From Rhodocyclaceae bacterium UBA1310 (GTDB lineage Bacteria; Pseudomonadota; Gammaproteobacteria; Burkholderiales; Rhodocyclaceae), in contig DBTS01000034.1 of NCBI GenBank assembly GCA_002307175.1, forward strand, positions 44,767 to 108,766: DNA of 64,000 bases. The letters are read 5' to 3'. The translations under genes were made by a program, and so were the position numbers. Shown here piece after piece: positions 8,755-17,389 of the stretch. How positions within the stretch are numbered: position 1 is the stretch's first letter; each line of letters starts with the position of its first letter. The notes beneath the pieces are model-generated. The model made no database searches, was not told the origin of the DNA, and saw nothing but the letters and a program-made list of their open reading frames with translations.

Positions 8755-8780
8755 AAAGCCCGCTGTGAGCGGGCTTTTTT
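8755..8780 (+). terminator. Terminator of second 63-residue gene
   Basis: AAAGCCCGC at 8755-8763 pairs with GCGGGCTTT at 8769-8777, followed by a T run. The stem is the same as in the terminator of copy 1. Confidence 0.88.
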
Positions 8781-9480
8781 GTGCCCAGAAGTTCCTTTTC
8801 GTACAGGCCAGGATTGGGGGCACCTTGATCCCTGGGTGCTTTATGTGGAGGTTCTTCCTGTGCGGGTGAATCGTCTTTACTTGCTTCGCGCGTATTTCTG
8901 AAGCCCTGCCCGCGGACACGACTCCGCTTGTTGCAGGGCGTCCACAGGGGAACAATGGAGCGCAGCGCCATTGCGCCGATCAAACATCCGCCCAGAGGGC
9001 GCAAAGTTTTGCCATTTCAGGCGATGAATGCAGGCAGGTGCTATAGGAAGGTGCTCTTGAAAACGCGTGTCAGCCTGTCTTGTAGCCTGTGCAAAAGTCT
9101 GAAGAATCTTTTTCTTTAGTTGCCTTGCGGTATGAAATGGCCTGAAATCCGGTGTAGGTGTCTTGCTGATCACTTTGTCTGTCGTGCGGAAACGTGGCAG
9201 ATTTGCCGCAAACCAGAGCATTCTTAACGGTTTCTGAGGGGGCTCTGCAGACTTGTGAGATTTGTCTTTTTTATAATTTCCACTGCCCGAAAACCCCCTT
9301 GGGGCGGGCTTTTGCCTGCCCAAAAGTGCCGCATGGCCCGATTTTCCTGCCACGCAGCAAAAAAACACGCTGCAAACCGCTTTCTAGCTGACAATCCGCC
9401 CAAGTTCCGATCTATACTCCCTGCACCGTTGCAGGCGCTTTTTGTTTTCTTCACTTCCCATTTTCCAAGAGGAGAATCGC
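8781..9480. other. Intergenic region before the HU gene
   Basis: About 700 bases carry no supported gene. A minus-strand frame at 8877-9368 is open, but its composition is not protein-like. A possible HU promoter has CTGACA at 9388-9393 and TATACT at 9413-9418, with a rather long 19-base spacer. A short hairpin, CTGCACCGTTGCAG followed by a T-rich run near 9420-9443, would lie in the HU leader. Confidence 0.4.
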
Positions 9481-9783
9481 ATGAACAAGTCCGAACTGCT
9501 CGCAGCTATTGCCGAGAAGACCAATCAATCCAAGGCAGCTACCGGTGAATTCCTCGATGCAGCCATTGCTGTGATCGAAACGGCTGTCTCTTCCGGTGAC
9601 CCGGTTGCGCTCGTCGGTTTCGGCACCTTCAAGGCCGCTCCGCGTGCTGCTCGTGAAGGCAAGAACCCCAAGACCGGTGAAAAGATCAAGATCCCGGCAA
9701 CCATCGTGCCGCGTTTCACCGCTGGCGCTGGCTTCAAGGCCAAGGTTGCTACCGGTAAGGCAAAGAAGGTTGTCAAGAAGTAA
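9481..9783 (+). CDS. HU-family DNA-binding protein
   Basis: The 100-residue product has the full HU/IHF fold: MNKSELLAAIAEKTNQSKA at the start, the core GDPVALVGFGTFKAAPRAAR and the DNA-binding arm with GKNPKTGEKIKIPA at about 60-73. The C-terminus is extended by a Lys/Ala-rich tail (ATGKAKKVVKK), which is longer than in E. coli HU and may add DNA contacts. HU bends and compacts DNA in the nucleoid. The ATG follows AAGAGGAGAATCGC, a strong ribosome binding site, and a strong terminator follows the stop, which fits high expression. Confidence 0.93.
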   Translation: MNKSELLAAIAEKTNQSKAATGEFLDAAIAVIETAVSSGDPVALVGFGTFKAAPRAAREGKNPKTGEKIKIPATIVPRFTAGAGFKAKVATGKAKKVVKK

Positions 9784-9808
9784 TCACGGCTGTCAGGCTG
9801 TATGAAAC

Positions 9809-9838
9809 AGGGCGCCCGAGGGCGCCCTTTTTTTTTTG
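9809..9838 (+). terminator. Terminator of HU gene
   Basis: AGGGCGCC and GGCGCCCT form a perfect 8-bp stem with a CGAG loop, followed by ten T bases. Confidence 0.93.
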
Positions 9839-9959
9839 AATCGGGGCCAAATCATCCTGCTATGGAGCATGAGCAGGGCTCCGTTTCCTTCGGGCGCGAG
9901 CCGTATTCCAATACACAGCAGCATTCAGAAGTGTCGCTGCGGTGTGTCTCCCGGTGGGT

Positions 9960-10469
9960 TCAGAACGGGGCGTCGCCTGTGCGGAAATCCACCTGCAGCT
10001 GTTCCGAAATGCCATAGACCTCGGCATCATCGACGCTGCGCGAAATCCAGCCGCTGTAGCAATCGCTCTCAGTGGACCAGTTCCATAAAGTGAGGCCGTT
10101 GGCAGTGAGCTCGGCGTATGCGTGTTGCATCATATCCGGCACCGAGGTGTTTCCCAGAAATTCTTCATCGGTGGTATCGGCCACACCCCAGTCAATTTTC
10201 ACGCCGCGTGTTTCACATAGCGTGTCGAGGCAGTCGATGAAAGATTCCGTATCCTTCCAGTCGACGAAGAAGCCTGTGCGCCAGTCGGTGATGTCCTTGA
10301 ATACCCACATCAGACCGCCGCCATCTTCGACGGGCTCGCCTTCCTCTTCTTCCAGGAAAGCATGCAGTTCAGCGATCTGCTCCTGAGCGACCGCAGGGTC
10401 GGGATTGCTCAGTTCGAGCAAGCGGTCCATGGCGCTGATTTGTTCGTCAGAGAGGTTATGTGCTGGCAT
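9960..10469 (-). CDS. Acidic cytosolic protein, DUF6630-like
   Basis: The 169-residue protein is very acidic (AFLEEEEGEPVEDGGG) and rich in tryptophan. The blocks FVDWKDTESFIDCLD, IDWGVADTTDEEFL and TLWNWSTESDCYSGWI recall DUF6630 proteins, as I remember that family; this match could not be checked here. There is no signal peptide or membrane segment. The start ATG is preceded on its strand by AAGAAGGAGT, a strong ribosome binding site. No biochemical role is known. It faces the HU gene, whose terminator lies in the gap. Confidence 0.7.
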   Translation of the reverse strand: MPAHNLSDEQISAMDRLLELSNPDPAVAQEQIAELHAFLEEEEGEPVEDGGGLMWVFKDITDWRTGFFVDWKDTESFIDCLDTLCETRGVKIDWGVADTTDEEFLGNTSVPDMMQHAYAELTANGLTLWNWSTESDCYSGWISRSVDDAEVYGISEQLQVDFRTGDAPF

Positions 10470-10833
10470 GTTGACTCCTTCTTCTTGATAAGTGTAGCGG
10501 GGGCAGTTTGCGCTGAAAGGCCCCTGTAGCAGCGATTTGCCAGAATGCAGCGCTGGACTTAGAAGCTGTTCCTGATCTTACTGTGAAGGCGTGATCGGGC
10601 CTTCCCATGTGGCTTCATTGGCTGCTCGAAATCCTCATTTACACGAATAAACTCCGGGTTCTGTGCTGCTCTTCGATCCGCGGACGCCTTCTCGCGGCAG
10701 ATCGTGAACTGCTTTTTCGAGGTGGAAGCCTCTGTTATTGAATAGCACATGCAGGCAAGAAAGTTGACTGCAAGGTGTTGGCTTGCTTGTGTATATGGTG
10801 GTTTTGACTTAATCCGGAAAGGGGTGGCTGATC
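10470..10833. other. Intergenic region with a diverged repeat
   Basis: About 360 bases hold no convincing gene. Bases 10562-10602 match 15333-15373. A minus-strand frame at 10559-10750 ends inside the repeat and is not accepted as a gene. Confidence 0.45.
10562..10602 (+). repeat. Diverged 41-bp repeat, copy 1
   Basis: This segment is identical at 35 of 41 positions to 15333-15373, in the same orientation. It starts GAAGCTGTTCCTGATCTTAC. Both copies are in gene-free spacers. It may be a relic end of an insertion sequence or a short dispersed repeat; no transposase is nearby. Confidence 0.6.
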
Positions 10834-11853
10834 ATGTCTCTTCTCTGTCGTGGGGGCTGCTGTCTGCTTTGCCTGTTGGTCTGGGCCCTGCGTGCCAGTG
10901 CGATGGAAGCCTTGCCGGCTGTTGGGGCGGACAAGCAGGCAACTTCGGTTTCCGGGCTGTCTTCCGGTGCGTTCATGGCGGTACAGTATCAGGTCGCATT
11001 TTCGTCGGGCCTAAAGGGGGCAGGAATTGTCGCTGGCGGACCTTATTACTGCACCGGCACACTGGGCAAGGATCCTGCCATTGTCTCGCTCTGCATGGGA
11101 CAGGTTCCCACCATGGCACCCAGCGCACTGCTTCTCCTGCAGGCTGCACGCGGATTTGCAGAAAATGGCAGGATTGACGCCCTGGCGAATCTGAAAAAAG
11201 CGCGTATCTACGTCTTTAGTGGCAGGCAGGATGCGGTGGTTTTGCCTCGGATCGTAGATTCAACGGTTGAATTTTTCAGGCGTGCCGGGGTACCGGTGCA
11301 TGCCCTGCGTTACGACAGCAGCCTGCCTGCCGGGCATGCCTTCATTACAGAGGATTATGGCAACGCGTGCTCAGCGAATGCTGCGCCTTATATCAGCCAT
11401 TGTGAGGTGCACGGCAAAGGCTACGATCAGGCCGGCATTCTGCTCAGGCATATCTACGGGAAACTGCGCGCCCCGGTGGAAAATATGTCGGCATCGGTTG
11501 CTGAGTTCGATCAGCGTGAGTTTGCCGCGCAGGAAACCGGGCTGGCAGACACCGCATACGTGTATGTTCCTGCTGCCTGTCGAGCACAGGGAGGATGCCG
11601 GGTGCACGTGGTATTCCACGGTTGCCTGCAGTCTGCCGGGCAGATTGGTGACAGGTTTTATACACAGACCGGCTATAACCGCTGGGCGGATTCGAACCGC
11701 ATCATCGTGCTCTACCCGCAGGTGGGCAAGGATACCCAGCCGAATAGCTGTTGGGACTGGATAGGCTATACCGGGCCAGATTACGCCACACGGCAGGGGC
11801 CACAGATGATGGCAGTGAAGAAGATGGTGGAACGCCTGCAGACCTTGCCGTGA
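10834..11853 (+). CDS. Exported PHB-depolymerase-family esterase
   Basis: The 339-residue protein has a signal peptide of about 23 residues (CLLCLLVWALRASA). The nucleophile motif GLSSGAF at 41-47 (GxSxG, Ser43) belongs to the extracellular poly(3-hydroxybutyrate) depolymerase / feruloyl-esterase group. SGRQDAVV offers the acid, AGHAFITEDYG the histidine, and VVFHGCLQSAG the oxyanion-hole histidine and a conserved cysteine. The C-terminal NSCWDWIGYTGPDYATRQGPQ is typical of the family. Enzymes of this group split polyester or phenolic esters; near pectin genes a carbohydrate-ester substrate is possible, but PHB is the usual reading. Confidence 0.82.
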   Translation: MSLLCRGGCCLLCLLVWALRASAMEALPAVGADKQATSVSGLSSGAFMAVQYQVAFSSGLKGAGIVAGGPYYCTGTLGKDPAIVSLCMGQVPTMAPSALLLLQAARGFAENGRIDALANLKKARIYVFSGRQDAVVLPRIVDSTVEFFRRAGVPVHALRYDSSLPAGHAFITEDYGNACSANAAPYISHCEVHGKGYDQAGILLRHIYGKLRAPVENMSASVAEFDQREFAAQETGLADTAYVYVPAACRAQGGCRVHVVFHGCLQSAGQIGDRFYTQTGYNRWADSNRIIVLYPQVGKDTQPNSCWDWIGYTGPDYATRQGPQMMAVKKMVERLQTLP

Positions 11854-11928
11854 GTTCCCTTGTTTGCGTTGGGCGAAAAAAAGGATGGCCGGAGCCATCC
11901 TTTCAAGCGTGCAGACTGCTGTAATACT

Positions 11929-14538
11929 TTACGGTACTGGCGCCCAGCTGATTGCGCTGAAGATGGTTGCGCGATCAGTATTGCTTGGGTAACTGGTGGT
12001 TTGGGTGTAGTCCCCCAGTGCAGCAGTGGAGATTTCCGCAGCGGTCAGTTGCTTGCTGTTGGTTGTCCGCCCGGAAACCGAGAGGGTGGCACCGGAAATG
12101 TCCATACTGTTGTACTCACGCCATCCCGTGGTTGCCGTCGGTGTGGCAGGGGTTGGCGCGGGGTTGCCGCTGATGCCGGAAGCCCAACCCAGAGCGGTGA
12201 TATGGGTATCCATCTTGCAGTTCAGATAGGCAACGTTGTCCACCCAGGTCCCGGATGCCGCGCGTGCCAGGTAGCTGGAAGCGTTAGTGCCTGTCGCTAC
12301 ATGAACACCAGCGGGGCCATCAGCATAGGTCAGAGAATCCCCTGCGAAGATGAATCCCTTGCCACCCGAGTAGGTGCGGGCTTGCAGGATATAGCCACCT
12401 GTACCATTGGCGTAGCCGGAAACCGTTGCCGGATACTGCGAATCCCCCAACATTTCGATGGTGCTGGCTTCAAACAGCGACACGTAGTTGTTGCCCCAGA
12501 TGAAGTCCACATTGCCGGAGACCTTGGTGTTGTAGAACCACGTGTAGCCCTGCAACTGCAGCGTATCTTGCTCGCTGTAGAAATTGGCGTTCCGGGCGAC
12601 CAGACGGTGGCCACTGCTGGCCGAAGCCGTGCTCGACTTGAAGTAGATCACCTCTGCCTGGTTCGAATAAAGCGAGGAGCGGGTGTGGGTACTCTTCAAC
12701 GTCAGGGTATCCAGCGTCAGCAAATCGCTGTTTTCCGCCATGAATACGGCTCGGCCACCCCCTGAAGTTGCTCCTACTGCACCGGCTCCAGAGCCACTGT
12801 TGAGGGTTTCGTAGTTGTTGTACTGGAGGATGACGCCAGCACGGCTTTCGCCCAGGATCGTTACGTTCGCGCGGTTGTACAGGTACATCAGTTCATTGTA
12901 CGTACCGTTCTTCACGTTGATGACGGGATTGCTGACCGAAGAATTGACCATGTAGTAATTCAATGCGGCTTGCACCGTATGGAAATCTGCGGTCGTATTC
13001 GACGGTGGCGCAACGGTTACCGAGCTCAGCCCGGTAGCCGGGGTTGTGGACTTCACTGTAAAGGTCCAGCCCGCTGCCTTGCCGATCCCGGCAAAGGTAC
13101 TCCCTGCCAGGGTTGCACCGGTGAATGCGGTGCTCGAAATGCCAACGTAGTAGGTGGTGCCGCTGGTCAGCGCATTTGCATGCGGTGTGATCGTAACCGT
13201 GTTGCCACTGATCTGAATCGGCGTTGTACTGACACCACGCACGGTTGAACCCTTCACACCGATGGAGTCGCTTTCGCCACTCAACTGGATCTTGTCGACC
13301 AGTGTATCGTCGCTCGCCTTGAAGATGCGGATCGTTCCGGCAGTCCCGATGGTGGGGGCCGAATCGAAAGTCAGCTGCAGTGAGTCTTCAGGATAAACGG
13401 TGGTTGCACCTACCGCCGGGAACACCTTGCCAGAAAGGCTGTAGGTTGCGGTGGAGTCGGTATATGCAGGCTGGATCGTCGCCGTGATGGTTTTGACCAC
13501 GGTGGGGTCCGAATCACTGACAAACTTGATTGTGGCGGTACCTGTGGCGACTGGGGTGAGCGTCACTGTGCTGCCACTGGTGGTCACCGATACCACGCTG
13601 CTGTTGCTTGATGCCACGGTAAAGGTGTCCGCCGAGCTGTCTGTCTTCTTGGCTGTCACGGTGACGGCCAGGGGCGTGCTACCTGCTTCGGCGGTATACG
13701 TATTGGTGGTGCTCAGCGTCAGCTGCGTGGGCTTGACACTGGGGTCGCCCACCTTCACGTCATCAATCAGGAAGGATTTGTTATAGGTAAACAAGCCGAT
13801 CTTTCCCGACGTGAAGCCCGAGGTGCTGTCTGTGTAGCTGGCAACCACATCGCCATCAAGGTACATCGTCGTCACATTGCCGATGATTTCCATGCGAACG
13901 GTATACCATGTGCCATTACTGATGGCTTTCTTCGTCTGTGACGAACGATTGATGGTGCCCGATACGGTATATCCAGCCTCTACCTGAGTGCTGCCTGTGC
14001 TGTTCTGCACATTCAGGCCACCCAGATTCCAGTTGGTATTGTTCTGGTAACGGCCGATCATATAGAGCTGCTTGTTGCCAGTCGTGGAGTTCGTTTGCGG
14101 CTGAATACGCATTTCAACGTAGTAATCCGTCTTGCTGCCCACCTTGGCCGTCCAGACGGCATCCTTTAGCAGCGCCACAACGCCGTTGGAGACGGTACTG
14201 CTCACACTGAGTGTGCCGGCCGTGTATTGCAGGGCCTTGGTTGTGGCGCCATTGACGTCAGTGGCATCCACCACGGCGAAGGCGGCATCACTACCGTTGG
14301 GCGTCAGTGTCCAGTTGTCGGCAGTGCCGCTCTGGAAGTCATCGCAGAAATACAGGGTTGAGCTGGTTGCAGGGCAGGTCTGTGCAACGACTGTGGATGT
14401 GCTGCTCGAAGCACTGTTGGAGTTTCCGCTGCTGCTGCCAGATGAATCCCCGCCCGAACTTCCTCCGCCGCAGGCAGTCAGCAGGCTGCAAAGCAGGCCG
14501 ACTGATGCCAGGGCACCATAACGCGTGAAAGTGTTCAT
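11929..14538 (-). CDS. Multidomain pectinesterase lipoprotein
   Basis: The 869-residue start at MNTFTRYG gives a lipoprotein signal with LTAC followed by GGG and a Ser-rich spacer. Next come a jelly-roll, LamG-like domain (about 55-270), a bacterial Ig-like domain (about 275-365), an SbsA-type Ig-like domain (about 370-500) and a C-terminal right-handed beta-helix. The last part is a family CE8 pectin methylesterase: FYSEQDTLQLQGYTWF holds Asp658 and GNVDFIWGNN holds Asp678, the catalytic aspartates. It removes methyl groups from pectin, preparing it for pectate lyases. The lipid anchor suggests an outer-membrane surface location. The upstream region carries candidate LacI-type operators. Confidence 0.9.
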   Translation of the reverse strand: MNTFTRYGALASVGLLCSLLTACGGGSSGGDSSGSSSGNSNSASSSTSTVVAQTCPATSSTLYFCDDFQSGTADNWTLTPNGSDAAFAVVDATDVNGATTKALQYTAGTLSVSSTVSNGVVALLKDAVWTAKVGSKTDYYVEMRIQPQTNSTTGNKQLYMIGRYQNNTNWNLGGLNVQNSTGSTQVEAGYTVSGTINRSSQTKKAISNGTWYTVRMEIIGNVTTMYLDGDVVASYTDSTSGFTSGKIGLFTYNKSFLIDDVKVGDPSVKPTQLTLSTTNTYTAEAGSTPLAVTVTAKKTDSSADTFTVASSNSSVVSVTTSGSTVTLTPVATGTATIKFVSDSDPTVVKTITATIQPAYTDSTATYSLSGKVFPAVGATTVYPEDSLQLTFDSAPTIGTAGTIRIFKASDDTLVDKIQLSGESDSIGVKGSTVRGVSTTPIQISGNTVTITPHANALTSGTTYYVGISSTAFTGATLAGSTFAGIGKAAGWTFTVKSTTPATGLSSVTVAPPSNTTADFHTVQAALNYYMVNSSVSNPVINVKNGTYNELMYLYNRANVTILGESRAGVILQYNNYETLNSGSGAGAVGATSGGGRAVFMAENSDLLTLDTLTLKSTHTRSSLYSNQAEVIYFKSSTASASSGHRLVARNANFYSEQDTLQLQGYTWFYNTKVSGNVDFIWGNNYVSLFEASTIEMLGDSQYPATVSGYANGTGGYILQARTYSGGKGFIFAGDSLTYADGPAGVHVATGTNASSYLARAASGTWVDNVAYLNCKMDTHITALGWASGISGNPAPTPATPTATTGWREYNSMDISGATLSVSGRTTNSKQLTAAEISTAALGDYTQTTSYPSNTDRATIFSAISWAPVP

Positions 14539-14706
14539 TTCTCCTCCTTCTTGGTTGAGACCGGATGCGTTATCAGCGCACCTCAATCCGACAGTCCTGC
14601 CCGCGGGCAGGGCACTGCAAACCAGAACCGGCATACACACCTGCGGAGCGCGACAAGCTGCCTGTCACTGCGGTGGGTACCCCTCCTCCTTTGTCTTCAC
14701 ACAGAT

Positions 14707-14720
14707 TGTGACCGGTACCA
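14707..14720. promoter_or_regulatory. Weaker ACCGGT-centred palindrome
   Basis: TGTGACCGGTACCA has 10 of 14 positions in symmetry around CG, and a core shared with the better site at 14800. It lies 170 bases before the pectinesterase start. Confidence 0.35.
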
Positions 14721-14799
14721 TTTTTTGGCCGGGCTCAGCTCTATTTGGCAAGTCTGTGTGCAGGGTCAGAAATTGAATTTCTAGCCCCATCAAATTTCA

Positions 14800-14813
14800 T
14801 GATACCGGTAACA
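14800..14813. promoter_or_regulatory. LacI-type operator candidate
   Basis: TGATACCGGTAACA is symmetric except for one base pair, with a central CG. LacI-family regulators of sugar genes bind sites of this type. It lies upstream of the pectinesterase gene; no LacI gene is in the window. Confidence 0.5.
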
Positions 14814-14819
14814 GTTTAA

Positions 14820-14862
14820 TTTTTGCAAGTTTGTTTGTTGCTTTAACCACAACTTGCAAAAA
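14820..14862. repeat. Perfect 12-bp inverted repeat
   Basis: TTTTTGCAAGTT at 14820-14831 and AACTTGCAAAAA at 14851-14862 are exact inverted copies 19 bases apart. It may be paired operators or a weak terminator for transcripts of either strand. Confidence 0.6.
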
Positions 14863-14996
14863 AATCAGGGACTTGTATTTTCAGACAATACGTGCGGATA
14901 GATCTGGAGAATCAGCAGGTATGTCCAGAATGACGCCCTTGCCAGGATTTCTGGGGGCTTTGCCGACCGCAGGCGGGTGGGAGTGTGGAGGCGTGC

Positions 14997-15194
14997 TCAG
15001 GCAGTCTGGTTCGGGGTCGAGGGGGTTTCTTCCTCGCGCTGCCATTCGAACCAGTCGTCGCCAAAGGTTTCAACAGGATGAGGCGTGCGCTCGGAGCCGT
15101 TGCCACAGCTCATGTTGTCTGCGGCACAGTAGTGCGCACAACCCCAGCAGATGCGTTCCGGATGTTTTGGGTGAATCGGAATTTTTTTGGTCAT
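14997..15194 (-). CDS. DUF3079 small cysteine-rich protein
   Basis: The 65-residue protein begins MTKKIPIHPKHPERICWGC, followed by HYCAADNMSCGNG and HPVETFGDDWF. This is the DUF3079 pattern, found mostly in betaproteobacteria and related groups. The cysteines in WGC, HYC and SCGNG could bind a metal such as zinc, but that is inference. The start was chosen because family members begin at M(T/A)KKIP; the frame is open for 22 more codons upstream. No function is known. Confidence 0.85.
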   Translation of the reverse strand: MTKKIPIHPKHPERICWGCAHYCAADNMSCGNGSERTPHPVETFGDDWFEWQREEETPSTPNQTA

Positions 15195-15700
15195 CGCCTT
15201 ATAGCCGCGTACTGGGTAGGGGAAATTGTAACGCCATCCCTTTTTGTAGAGGCCCTGCAAGAGTTATGGTTTCTTCTCGGAAACTTCATTGGGGCCTGTC
15301 TGGGCGCTATATGTGCCGTGCCCGACTTCCTGGAAACTGTTCATGATCTTACTGCGAAGGCATGATCAAGCCTCATGCATAGATCTTCGGCCTATCGTCT
15401 GGGGTGATCCTGTCTGCTTTGTTCGACTTGCCGTCTAGGGCAGTATTTTTTTTCCGGTAGATGGGCCGGGATACACAAGTTAACACTAAAGGCGTAGGCG
15501 CCGGGAAGGCTGCATGCCGTGAAGGGCATTGCTTAGTGTATGTGCGAATGCCGCGCGTATCGTGCGAGGTGGTGTTTGGAGAGTGCGTAGGCTGTGCGCT
15601 GTATTGCTGATGATTAATGTTTGTATCGTCAGGTTCAAGAAAGAGCCCGGGCGGGCGTTATCACATGCACATTGGTGCAGGAAATTCCACTGGAGGTTAT
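15195..15700. other. Gene-free spacer before chemoreceptor
   Basis: About 500 bases hold no supported gene. The second copy of the diverged repeat lies at 15333-15373. The chemoreceptor promoter must lie here; I looked for a flagellar sigma-28 site and found no convincing match. Confidence 0.45.
15333..15373 (+). repeat. Diverged 41-bp repeat, copy 2
   Basis: It starts GAAACTGTTCATGATCTTAC and differs from copy 1 at 10562 at six positions. Similarity fades just beyond both ends. Confidence 0.6.
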
Positions 15701-17323
15701 ATGTTCACCCGGATGAGCCTGAAAAGCAGGATGGTGGTCATCGGTACTGTGGCTCTGGTAGGAATGCTGGCGGTCGGGGTCTGGGCCGTTTTGCAGCAAA
15801 GGGCTCAAACCATGGTGGAGCGCGAGAGCATGCTCAAGGCATTGGTGGAGTCAACGCGCAATCAGGTGCTGTACTTTGAAGGGCTGGAACGTAGCGGCAA
15901 GCTCTCCCGAGCCGATGCCCAGGAAAAGGCGCGTGAGGCCATCAGGGCGGTGCGCTATCAGGGCGACAACTACATCTTCATCTACGACTACAACGGTATC
16001 CTGGTGCTGTTGCCCACCTCGCCAGACAAGGAAGGTGAATCGCGCATCGGCCTCAAGGATGCCAATGGTATTCATTATGTTAATGACATTATCGAGAAGG
16101 CCAAGGCGGGGGGAGGAATTGTCAGGTATGACTATCCCCGGCCGGGCCAGACTGAGCCGAGTCCAAAGATAAGTTATGCCATTGCGATTGAGTCATGGTC
16201 GTGGGTGATTGGTACAGGTCTTTATGTCGATGATATCAATGCAGGATTTTATCGCCATTTGATGATCACTGGTGGGGTGATCCTGTTCCTGACGGTTATG
16301 GTTTTTGGCCTGATCTTTGCGGTTTCACGCTCGGTATTGATCCAGCTTGGTGGCGAACCGGCTGACGCAGTGGAGGCCATGAAGAAAGTCGCCGAGGGGG
16401 ATCTGACGGTGGAAGTGAAAGCGACCTCTCCCGATAGCATTCTTGGTGAGCTCAATACCCTGATCCAGACTTTGCGGAATCTGATTGTCAGCATCTCTGC
16501 CGGAGCAGACCGGATTGGCTCCTCCTCCCATCACATTCTGCAATCGACCAAGTCTGTGGCGCAGGCAGCTTCGGGGCAGGCGGTTGCCACCCAGAGCATG
16601 GCGGCAGCCATGGAAGAGCTGACAGTGAGTGTCTCGCACATCTCGGAGAATGCATCAGAAACCGAACGGCATTCTTCAGACGCATTTGAAAGCGCCAAGG
16701 AAGGTGAGTTTCAGGCCAAGGAGACAGCCAGCAGCATGCATTCTCTGGCGGGTGCCATTGATGCTGCAGCCCAGCGCATCAATGGTTTGAGCCAGCGCAC
16801 CCAGGAGGTTGGGGCCATCGCCTCGACCATCAAGGATATTGCGGACCAGACCAATCTGCTGGCGCTCAACGCAGCCATAGAGGCCGCGCGTGCCGGCGAG
16901 ACCGGGCGCGGATTTGCCGTGGTCGCGGACGAGGTGCGCAAGCTTGCAGAGCGCACGACACAGGCGACAACAGAAATTGAGCGCACGCTCTCGGCGATAC
17001 TGACGGAAACCGATGGGGTGGTTGGCGCAATGGCGACGGCAGGTACGCAGGCAGGGCAAAGCGTAAAGGTGGCCGGGCGATCTGCAGATGTTTTGCATCA
17101 GATTGCCAAAGGGGCAGATCAGGCTCGACAGCTGGTCGGCGATGTGGCAGCTGCGGCGCGTGAGCAGAGTGCGGCGAGCACCTCGCTGGCGCAACAGGTC
17201 GAAAATATTGCCCAGGCGGCTGAGCAGACCAGCCAAAGTACCGATGAGACAGCCTCTTCAGCGAATGAGCTGGAGCAGATTTCGGCGCATTTGCACGAAT
17301 CAGTCAAACGCTTCCGCTGCTGA
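15701..17323 (+). CDS. Methyl-accepting chemotaxis protein with sCache sensor
   Basis: Starting at [10 protein letters not shown] after a GGAGG ribosome binding site, the product has 540 residues. A membrane helix at about 11-31 is followed by a periplasmic single-Cache domain ([30 protein letters not shown]), a second helix at about 186-206, a HAMP domain and the long signalling coiled coil. The hairpin tip with [20 protein letters not shown] and [18 protein letters not shown] begins near residue 378 and binds CheA and CheW. There is no C-terminal CheR-binding pentapeptide. The receptor detects small molecules in the periplasm; its ligand is unknown. Its domain order matches the receptor at 20337. 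Confidence 0.93.
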   Translation: MFTRMSLKSRMVVIGTVALVGMLAVGVWAVLQQRAQTMVERESMLKALVESTRNQVLYFEGLERSGKLSRADAQEKAREAIRAVRYQGDNYIFIYDYNGILVLLPTSPDKEGESRIGLKDANGIHYVNDIIEKAKAGGGIVRYDYPRPGQTEPSPKISYAIAIESWSWVIGTGLYVDDINAGFYRHLMITGGVILFLTVMVFGLIFAVSRSVLIQLGGEPADAVEAMKKVAEGDLTVEVKATSPDSILGELNTLIQTLRNLIVSISAGADRIGSSSHHILQSTKSVAQAASGQAVATQSMAAAMEELTVSVSHISENASETERHSSDAFESAKEGEFQAKETASSMHSLAGAIDAAAQRINGLSQRTQEVGAIASTIKDIADQTNLLALNAAIEAARAGETGRGFAVVADEVRKLAERTTQATTEIERTLSAILTETDGVVGAMATAGTQAGQSVKVAGRSADVLHQIAKGADQARQLVGDVAAAAREQSAASTSLAQQVENIAQAAEQTSQSTDETASSANELEQISAHLHESVKRFRC

Positions 17324-17389
17324 TTGGCTTTTCAGTATCAATATTCACGGCATCGCCGAAACATATTCGTGATGTCGTGAAAACGGTGC

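Larger units (their letters stand above)
14539..14996. other. Regulatory region upstream of the pectinesterase gene
   Basis: About 460 bases lie between the pectinesterase start and the stop of the DUF3079 gene. No gene is supported. The region carries two ACCGGT-centred palindromes (14707-14720, 14800-14813), TCACA/TGTGA half-sites at 14697-14711 and a 12-bp inverted repeat at 14820-14862. Confidence 0.5.

Noticed and set aside
8877..9368. Minus-strand frame of 163 codons before the HU gene
   Set aside because: It has no recognisable domain, weak start context and Arg/Gln/Pro-rich composition.
10559..10750. Minus-strand frame of 63 codons ending in the diverged repeat
   Set aside because: It ends inside the 41-bp repeat and has no motif or conserved start; it could at most be a remnant joined to an insertion-sequence end.
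15380..15700. Sigma-28 flagellar promoter before the chemoreceptor
   Set aside because: No TAAA and GCCGATAA pair with the right spacing was found; CTAAAGGCG near 15487 is too weak alone.
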